Source: DALYJJ01 sp031969915
GTDB taxonomy: Bacteria; Acidobacteriota; Terriglobia; Bryobacterales; Bryobacteraceae
Length of the DNA stretch: 11,145 nt
Assembly (NCBI GenBank): GCA_031969915.1
Contig: DALYJJ010000176.1
Span: 1-11,145, forward strand
Direction: 5' to 3'
Part shown: piece after piece, positions 6,523 to 11,145 of the stretch
Position numbering within the stretch: position 1 is the first letter of the stretch
Layout: each line of letters starts with the position of its first letter
Made by a program: the position numbers and the translations under genes
Notes under the pieces: model-generated
What the model was told of the DNA's origin: nothing
The model's database searches: none
The model's input: the letters and a program-made list of their open reading frames with translations, nothing else

Positions 6523-7209
6523 ATGACAGTCCTCTTACTCTTGGTCACTTTCCTGGCGTTCATCCTGGTGGACACCGTCCTCAGCCGCCGCAAAGCACAA
6601 CAAATGGTCCTCCAGGCCGCCCCAGAGCCCGAAGCGGCTCCGGTTTCCGTTACCGTTCGCGACACCGCCGACTGGGTAGACGGCTTCCGGATGCCTGCCA
6701 CCGTCCGGTACCACGCTGGACATGGCTGGGTTTCTCGTGAGCGCAAGAACGTCCTCCGCATCGGCGTCGATGAATTCGCGGCGAAGCTTGCCGGCGGCAT
6801 CGAGAAGATTGAACTGCCCAAGCCAGGCCACTGGGTCCGTCAGGGACAGAAGGCGTTCGCGGTGTTCCGCAACGGAGAGAAGGCCGAGCTGGTTTCGCCG
6901 GTGGAAGGCGAAGTGGTCGAGATCAACCAGGAAGTGATTCAGAACCCCGCCCTGCTGCGGCAGGACCCTTATGGGAAGGGCTGGCTGATGACCGTGTTCG
7001 CACCCGACGAGGAGAGCGTCACGCGCAATCTGCTGCCCCAGGGCCTGGTCCGCGGTTGGATGCATGAGATGGTCAGCCGCCTGTATTCGCTCCAACCCCA
7101 ATTGGCCGGTGCGGTCTCCGCGGACGGCGGCGTGGCGGTCGACGACCTCTGCTCCGCCCTGCCGGGCGCGGAATGGAAGACCGTCACCGAAGAGTTCTTC
7201 CTCAAGTAG
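6523..7209 (+). CDS. Membrane-anchored GcvH-like (lipoyl-fold) protein lacking the lipoyl-lysine position
   Basis: A 228-residue protein. Residues 2-20 are a single membrane helix followed by SRRK, which by the positive-inside rule puts the rest in the cytoplasm. After a Pro/Ala linker, residues 62-165 align with glycine-cleavage H protein: RYHAGHGWV, GVDEFAAKL, IELPKPGHWVRQG, SPVEGEVVEIN, NPALLRQDPYGKGWL. In H protein the lipoylated Lys lies in ESVKAxSD. The ungapped equivalent here is FRNGEKAEL, placing G118 at that site and Lys two residues later (K120), so lipoylation is doubtful. No other glycine-cleavage gene is present, and a role in glycine metabolism is unlikely. Residues 166-228 form an extra C-terminal segment. 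I chose the ATG at 6523, with AAGGAG upstream. An in-frame TTG at 6475 would overlap the promoter and would put a charged leader before the membrane helix. It sits 113 bases before the iron-sulfur gene and is probably part of that complex or its regulation. Confidence 0.8.
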   Translation: MTVLLLLVTFLAFILVDTVLSRRKAQQMVLQAAPEPEAAPVSVTVRDTADWVDGFRMPATVRYHAGHGWVSRERKNVLRIGVDEFAAKLAGGIEKIELPKPGHWVRQGQKAFAVFRNGEKAELVSPVEGEVVEINQEVIQNPALLRQDPYGKGWLMTVFAPDEESVTRNLLPQGLVRGWMHEMVSRLYSLQPQLAGAVSADGGVAVDDLCSALPGAEWKTVTEEFFLK

Positions 7210-7322
7210 CACGAATCGGATAAAAAGATGTGGAATTCTTCAACGGTTCAGGCTACACTGATACTGCCAGTCGCCTTCCAGGATGCGAGCGTTCGCTCCT
7301 GGTGGGCGGGAGGTGATGCGTA
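7210..7322 (+). promoter_or_regulatory. Leader with stable hairpin just before the iron-sulfur gene's ribosome binding site
   Basis: In this 113-base gap CCAGGA-t-GCGA (7278-7288), loop GCGT and TCGC-TCCTGG (7293-7302) form a 10-bp stem with one bulged base. It can extend through an internal loop to GCC/GGC (7273-7275 with 7305-7307). It ends directly before GGAGGTGA (7309-7316), the strong Shine-Dalgarno of the next gene. No T-tract follows, so it is not a terminator. It may tune translation or protect a processed 5' end. No convincing promoter is seen here, so the downstream genes may rely on the promoter before 6523. Confidence 0.45.
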
Positions 7323-8075
7323 ATGGCCCGGGGAGTACTGTTTGACAGCACGCTCTGCGTCGGGTGCCGAGAATGTGAAGGCGCCTGCGCGAAGCGGTGG
7401 AACAACCCCTACGACGAGAGCATCGCGAACACGGAGAAAATCTCCTATCGCAAGCTGACCACGATCCAGACCAAGGGCGAGAACTTTGTGCGGCGGATGT
7501 GCATGCACTGCGTGGATCCGGCCTGCGCTTCGGTGTGCCCGGTGGGCGCGCTGGAGAAAACGAAGCTGGGCGCGGTGGTCTACCACGAGGACAAGTGCAT
7601 GGGCTGCCGCTACTGCATGGTCGCGTGCCCGTTCAACGTGCCGTCCTACACGTGGAACGATCCTCTGCCCAAAGTGAAGAAATGCGACATGTGCTTCGAG
7701 CGCCAATCGGCCGGGAAGCCGACGGCGTGCGCCGAGGCCTGTCCGACGGGCGCCACGCTGCTGGGCGAGCGCGAGGAACTGGTGGCCGAGGCGAAGAAGC
7801 GCCTGGCCGAGAAGCCGGGTGAATACCACCCGAAGATCTACGGCCTCGAAGAAGTCGGGGGCACTTCGGTGCTCTTCCTCTCCAAAGTCCCCTTTGAACA
7901 GCTCGGGCTTCGGACGGACCTTCCCCGGCACGCGCTGCCGCAGAACACCTGGGCGGTCCTCTCCCACGTGCCCGATGTGGCCGCGATGGGCTCGGTGCTG
8001 CTGGGCGGCGTGTACTGGATCACGCACCGGCGAGAAGAAGTCGCCCGCGCCGAAGCGAAGGGAGGCTCCCGATGA
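7323..8075 (+). CDS. Four-cluster [4Fe-4S] ferredoxin-type electron-transfer subunit with C-terminal membrane anchor (HybA/FdnH-like)
   Basis: A 250-residue protein with 16 Cys in four ferredoxin-type sets: C12/C15/C18/C22, C60/C63/C68/C72, C92/C95/C98/C102 and C121/C124/C136/C140. This is the classic arrangement of the electron-wiring subunits of DmsB, FdnH, HybA and NrfC type, which carry electrons between a catalytic subunit and a membrane quinone subunit. A single hydrophobic helix (about 209-234) followed by HRREE resembles the C-terminal anchor of FdnH and HybA. Unlike HybA there is no twin-arginine signal peptide, and no Tat-carrying catalytic partner is in the window, so the side of the membrane is unclear. 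The ATG at 7323 has GGAGGTGA 6 bases upstream. Its stop overlaps the next ATG (ATGA, 8072-8075), which supports a tight complex with the HybB/NrfD-like protein. Confidence 0.92.
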   Translation: MARGVLFDSTLCVGCRECEGACAKRWNNPYDESIANTEKISYRKLTTIQTKGENFVRRMCMHCVDPACASVCPVGALEKTKLGAVVYHEDKCMGCRYCMVACPFNVPSYTWNDPLPKVKKCDMCFERQSAGKPTACAEACPTGATLLGEREELVAEAKKRLAEKPGEYHPKIYGLEEVGGTSVLFLSKVPFEQLGLRTDLPRHALPQNTWAVLSHVPDVAAMGSVLLGGVYWITHRREEVARAEAKGGSR

Positions 8076-9244
8076 CGCGCCTGCTTAAACTGGCGTTCTG
8101 GCAGTGGGTCTTCGTGGCGATCATGGCCGCGGCCGGCTACGCCACGTACGTCCGGTTCCGCTACGGTCTTGGCGCCTCCACGAACCTGAATGACGAGTTC
8201 GCCTGGGGCATCTGGGTCGGCTTCGACGTCCTGTGCGGCGTCGCGCTCGCGGCCGGGGGTTTCACGCTGGCCGCGGCGGTGCATCTGTTCAACATCGAAC
8301 GGTACAAGCCCATCGCCCGGCCGGCGATCCTCACGGCCTACCTGGGCTATCTGCTGGTGGTTGTGGCGCTGATGTTCGACCTCGGCCGGCCGTACCGCAT
8401 CTGGCACCCGATGGTGATGTGGAATCCGCGCTCGGTGATGTTCGAAGTCGGCTGGTGCGTCACGCTGTACACCACCGTCCTCACGCTCGAGTTTCTGCCG
8501 CTGGTGCTCGAACGCCTGCGGCTCCGCACGCCGCTCAAGTGGATGCACTCGATGATGGTCCCCCTGGTGATCGCCGGATGCATTCTGTCCACGCTCCATC
8601 AGAGTTCGCTGGGCAGCGTGTACCTAATCATGGAGGGCAAGCTGCACGGCCTGTGGTACACCTCGATGCTTCCCGTGATGTTCTTCGTCTCGGCGGTGTG
8701 CGTGGGCCTGGCGATGACCATCTTCGAAGGCTGGCACAGCGCCAAGGCGTTCGGGCGTCCGCTCGAGCTGCCCCTGATGCAGGGGTTGGCGCGGGTGCTG
8801 GCCGTCGCCTGCTCGTTCTACCTGACGATGCGGTTCCTCGACCTGCTGCACCGCGGCGCTCTGCCGCTGATCGGGGAGCAGTCGATTGAAAGCTACCTGT
8901 TCATGCTGGAGATTCTGCTGATGGCGCTGCCGGCGCTGCTGCTGTTCCGGGAGCACGTGCGGGCGAACCCGAAGGCGCTCTACGCCTGCTCCGTGATGGT
9001 GGTCTTCGGGGTGGTGACCAACCGCCTCAACGTCAGCGTCACGGGCATGGAGCGGGCGGCCGGGGTGTCCTACATCCCGAAGTGGACCGAGGTCGCGGTG
9101 ACGCTGGCCATCGTGGCCGCGGCGTTCGCCATCTTCCGGGTGGCTGTCCGGAATCTTCCGGTGTTTGCCGAGGGCGAACACGAAGCGGCGAAAGAAATGC
9201 CCAGGGCGGTTGCGTACGAACCCGTGGCCATGCACGGAGACTAG
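8072..9244 (+). CDS. HybB/NrfD-type polytopic membrane subunit (quinone-interacting)
   Basis: A 390-residue integral membrane protein with about ten hydrophobic helices (roughly 12-28, 48-75, 86-104, 123-146, 160-176, 195-219, 235-258, 275-293, 303-317, 338-360). Length and pattern match HybB, the 392-residue membrane subunit of E. coli hydrogenase 2. Characteristic segments are AWGIWVGFDVLCGVALAAGG (44-63), FDLGRPYRIWHP (102-113), LSTLHQSSLGS (172-182) and TNRLN (316-320). Family members exchange electrons between an iron-sulfur partner and the quinone pool, and some contribute to proton movement. They bind no heme despite the old name 'cytochrome b subunit'. The start has GGAGG (8061-8065) 6 bases upstream and overlaps the iron-sulfur gene by 4 bases. 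No hydrogenase or molybdoenzyme gene is nearby here, so I give no hyb symbol. The sensor kinase starts 8 bases after its stop. Confidence 0.92.
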   Translation: MTRLLKLAFWQWVFVAIMAAAGYATYVRFRYGLGASTNLNDEFAWGIWVGFDVLCGVALAAGGFTLAAAVHLFNIERYKPIARPAILTAYLGYLLVVVALMFDLGRPYRIWHPMVMWNPRSVMFEVGWCVTLYTTVLTLEFLPLVLERLRLRTPLKWMHSMMVPLVIAGCILSTLHQSSLGSVYLIMEGKLHGLWYTSMLPVMFFVSAVCVGLAMTIFEGWHSAKAFGRPLELPLMQGLARVLAVACSFYLTMRFLDLLHRGALPLIGEQSIESYLFMLEILLMALPALLLFREHVRANPKALYACSVMVVFGVVTNRLNVSVTGMERAAGVSYIPKWTEVAVTLAIVAAAFAIFRVAVRNLPVFAEGEHEAAKEMPRAVAYEPVAMHGD

Positions 9245-9252
9245 GAGACGAA

Positions 9253-10908
9253 ATGGGGGGTCTGCCCCCGAGGTTTCGCGTCGGACTGTCAGTGAAGCTC
9301 GCCGTTTGTCTCGTGGTGACAGCGGCGAGCTTCTTCGTCCTGTTCGGCGCCTTGCAGCTCCGGCTCCAGCGGCGCCACTCCGAGGAACTCATTCTTCTCA
9401 GCGCCGAGCGCATCTCCGACCTGATCCACTCCGGCACCCGGTACAGCATGCTCCACAACGACCGGGACGCGGTCCACAACAGCATTCGCAACATGGGCGC
9501 CGAACCCGGTGTCCGCCGGGTGCGCCTGTACAACGAAGAAGGCCGCATCCAGTACTCTTCCGACGACGCCGAGATCGGGCGCATGGTGGATAAATCCGCC
9601 GAGGCCTGCTATGCCTGCCACGCCCAGGACGTCCCCCTGCAGAAGCTCGACCGCCCGGACCGCGCCCGCATCTTCCGCGATCCCTCCGGCCAGCGGACCC
9701 TTGCGGTGATCCGTCCCATCGAGAATCGCACGGAGTGCTCGAACGCGGTCTGCCACGCCCACCCCGAGTCCCGCCGTATCCTCGGTGTGATCGACGCCCA
9801 GTTGAGCCTGGAGAACGTCGACGCCCAACTCGCCGAAAACCAGCAGCAGATCCGCTTGTCCACCGTCGTGGCCCTGGTGCTGGTGTGCCTGCTGAGCAGC
9901 GCCTTTATCTGGTTGGTCGTCCATCGGCCGATCAAGGAGCTCACGCGCGGCATTCAGGAAGTCGCCAAGGGCGATCTGGAACACCGGCTCCCGGTCCGTT
10001 CCAACGACGAGCTCGGCGTCCTGGCTTCGTCGTTCAACTCCATGGCCGCCGAACTCGACCAGGCGCAGCGGGAACTCACCGATTGGGCACGCACGCTCGA
10101 GGACCGCGTCGACCAGAAGACCACGGAGCTCGAAAAAGCGCACAAGATCCTGCTCTCCAGCGAGAAGATGGCCAGCCTCGGCAAACTGGCCGCCACGGTA
10201 GCCCACGAGGTGAACAACCCCTTGTTCGCAATGCTCACCTACGCCCGGCTGTCGCTCAAGGACCTCGACAAACTCGAGAACGCCGACCCTGCCCGCAAGG
10301 CCCAGATCGCCGACAACCTGAAGCTGATCGAGCGCGAGAGCCGGCGCTGCGGCGACCTGATGAAGAACCTGCTCGCTTTCGCGCGCCAGTCCAAGCCCCA
10401 GCGCGCCCCGAACGATCTCAACCAGATCGTGGAACGGGCCATCAAGCTGGTCCAACACCAGATGGCGCTCCAGGAGATCCGGCTCGAAACCGCCCTGACG
10501 CCCATGCCCGAGATCCACTGCGACGGGGCGAAAATCCAGCAGGCCCTCCTGGCCATTCTGGTCAACGCCGCCGAGGTGATGCCCAAGGGCGGGTCGGTGT
10601 GCGTGAAGACCGAGCTCAATCAGGGGAACAAGCAGGCCGTCGTTCGTGTCCGCGATACCGGGCCCGGAATCCCGGCCGAGGTTCTCCCCAACATCTTCGA
10701 ACCCTTCTTCACCACCAAGGAAAACGCACACCGAACGGGTCTCGGCCTGGCCATCGTCAAGGGGATCGTTGAGCAGCATTCCGGGGTCATCGCGGTGGAG
10801 ACCAAGGCCGGTGAAGGAACCGAGTTCATCATCGCCCTGCCGGCCGAAGCGCCGGTGGGCGTCAAGGAGTCAGCGGCGGCGGGTGTCGCCGGGAACGGAA
10901 ATGCTTAG
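9253..10908 (+). CDS. Sensor histidine kinase with periplasmic heme-c motifs
   Basis: A 551-residue membrane kinase. Helix 1 is about 13-36 and helix 2 about 203-224. The periplasmic region between them contains CYACH (119-123), a classic heme-c attachment motif. CSNAVCH (162-168) is the rarer Cx4CH form, and H170 is a possible extra ligand. HAMP follows at about 221-273, then a coiled coil to about 300. The HisKA box is VAHEVNNPL (316-324) with H318 as phospho-acceptor. The ATPase domain shows the N box LVNAAEVMPKGG (436-447), the G1 box DTGPGIP (468-474), the F box FEPFFTTKE (482-490) and the G2 box TGLGLAIV (495-502), so it looks catalytically complete and NtrB-like. I chose ATG 9253 (AGGAG at 9243-9247, 5-base spacing) because the open frame upstream overlaps the HybB-like gene. 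The likely signal is redox potential or a heme ligand in the periplasm. The next gene is its likely response regulator. Confidence 0.9.
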   Translation: MGGLPPRFRVGLSVKLAVCLVVTAASFFVLFGALQLRLQRRHSEELILLSAERISDLIHSGTRYSMLHNDRDAVHNSIRNMGAEPGVRRVRLYNEEGRIQYSSDDAEIGRMVDKSAEACYACHAQDVPLQKLDRPDRARIFRDPSGQRTLAVIRPIENRTECSNAVCHAHPESRRILGVIDAQLSLENVDAQLAENQQQIRLSTVVALVLVCLLSSAFIWLVVHRPIKELTRGIQEVAKGDLEHRLPVRSNDELGVLASSFNSMAAELDQAQRELTDWARTLEDRVDQKTTELEKAHKILLSSEKMASLGKLAATVAHEVNNPLFAMLTYARLSLKDLDKLENADPARKAQIADNLKLIERESRRCGDLMKNLLAFARQSKPQRAPNDLNQIVERAIKLVQHQMALQEIRLETALTPMPEIHCDGAKIQQALLAILVNAAEVMPKGGSVCVKTELNQGNKQAVVRVRDTGPGIPAEVLPNIFEPFFTTKENAHRTGLGLAIVKGIVEQHSGVIAVETKAGEGTEFIIALPAEAPVGVKESAAAGVAGNGNA

Positions 10909-10920
10909 AGAGGTGAGAAC

Positions 10921-11145
10921 GTGCAAAGCGCCACGGCAATCAAAGTGAGAGGCCGTATTCTGATCGTCGACGACGACCCGGTGGTGCGCGATTCGCTGGG
11001 CAAGTGGTTCGATAGCGAAGGCTACGACGTCACGCTGGTGGCCAGCGGCAAGGAGGCCCTCGAACGGCTCGCTGTCCGCCGCTGGGACGTTGCACTGCTC
11101 GATATCAAGATGCCCGGAATGGATGGCATCGAACTCCACGAGCGC
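10921..11145 (+). CDS. Response regulator receiver domain (partial, cut by window end)
   Basis: The first 75 codons of a response regulator continue past the window. RILIVDDDP (12-20) gives the acidic pocket D17-D19. ALLDIKMPGMDG (58-69) gives the phospho-acceptor D61 followed by the usual MPGMDG loop. The GTG start at 10921 has GAGGTGA 4 bases upstream and lies 12 bases after the kinase stop, so the two are co-transcribed and almost certainly a cognate pair. An in-frame GTG at codon 9 is a less likely start. The output domain is not visible. The receiver's style and the NtrB-like kinase suggest an NtrC-type sigma-54 activator, which would fit the candidate promoter at 6475-6491, but this is inference. 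Confidence 0.93.
   Translation, partial: MQSATAIKVRGRILIVDDDPVVRDSLGKWFDSEGYDVTLVASGKEALERLAVRRWDVALLDIKMPGMDGIELHER

Noticed and set aside
6523..7209. True glycine cleavage H protein (gcvH)
   Set aside because: The lipoyl lysine context ESVK is absent, there is an N-terminal membrane helix, and no gcvT or gcvP is nearby.
7231..7259. Sigma-70 promoter (TGGAAT / TACACT) before the iron-sulfur gene
   Set aside because: The -10 is fair but the -35 matches the consensus poorly. It is not strong enough to list.
7323..9244. Uptake [NiFe] hydrogenase operon (hybAB)
   Set aside because: No large or small hydrogenase subunit or maturation gene is in the window. HybA/HybB-like subunits also serve other oxidoreductases.
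9289..10779. Minus-strand open frame of about 496 codons antisense to the histidine kinase
   Set aside because: The plus strand carries all kinase boxes in order. The antisense product has no motif and is a codon-bias shadow.

Overview
This is a GC-rich window with short intergenic gaps, GTG as well as ATG starts, and long open antisense frames caused by GC-rich third codon positions. The secreted glycoside hydrolase, the exported protein/PHP/glycosyltransferase cluster and the overall gene style fit an Acidobacteriota genome (Bryobacterales/Solibacter-like). That assignment is an inference from gene content and style, with no marker gene behind it. No rRNA, tRNA, IS element, CRISPR array or phage gene was seen, and no gap exceeds 180 bases.

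Left part (1-1350): a minus-strand secreted TIM-barrel glycoside hydrolase. Its 3' end runs into a 37-bp inverted repeat at the very edge of the window. The repeat folds the coding sequence back on itself and creates a false stop, so it is probably an assembly or amplification fold-back rather than biology. A divergent plus-strand gene (1455-3029) encodes a HEAT-like helical-repeat protein with a His-rich stretch and a C-terminal SEC-C zinc motif. A clear intrinsic terminator follows it.

Middle part (3132-6348): a translationally coupled three-gene operon with 4-base overlaps. It encodes an exported protein of unknown function, a PHP-domain metal-dependent phosphoesterase with an unusual insertion, and a GT4 glycosyltransferase. 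Together they suggest a glycan or glycolipid task, but the substrate cannot be read from the sequence.

Right part (6349-11145): the most interesting region. A 174-base regulatory gap carries a good candidate sigma-54 (-24/-12) promoter. Behind it lie a membrane-anchored GcvH-like protein whose lipoyl-lysine position is not lysine, a four-cluster [4Fe-4S] protein with a C-terminal membrane anchor, a HybB/NrfD-type quinone-interacting membrane protein, a sensor histidine kinase whose periplasmic domain has CxxCH and Cx4CH heme-c motifs, and the start of a response regulator cut by the window edge. All read the same way, mostly with tight spacing. No catalytic oxidoreductase subunit is in the window. 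I read this as a redox-sensing and electron-transfer operon in which the heme kinase and its regulator may feed back on the sigma-54 promoter. This is a hypothesis built from motifs and gene order.
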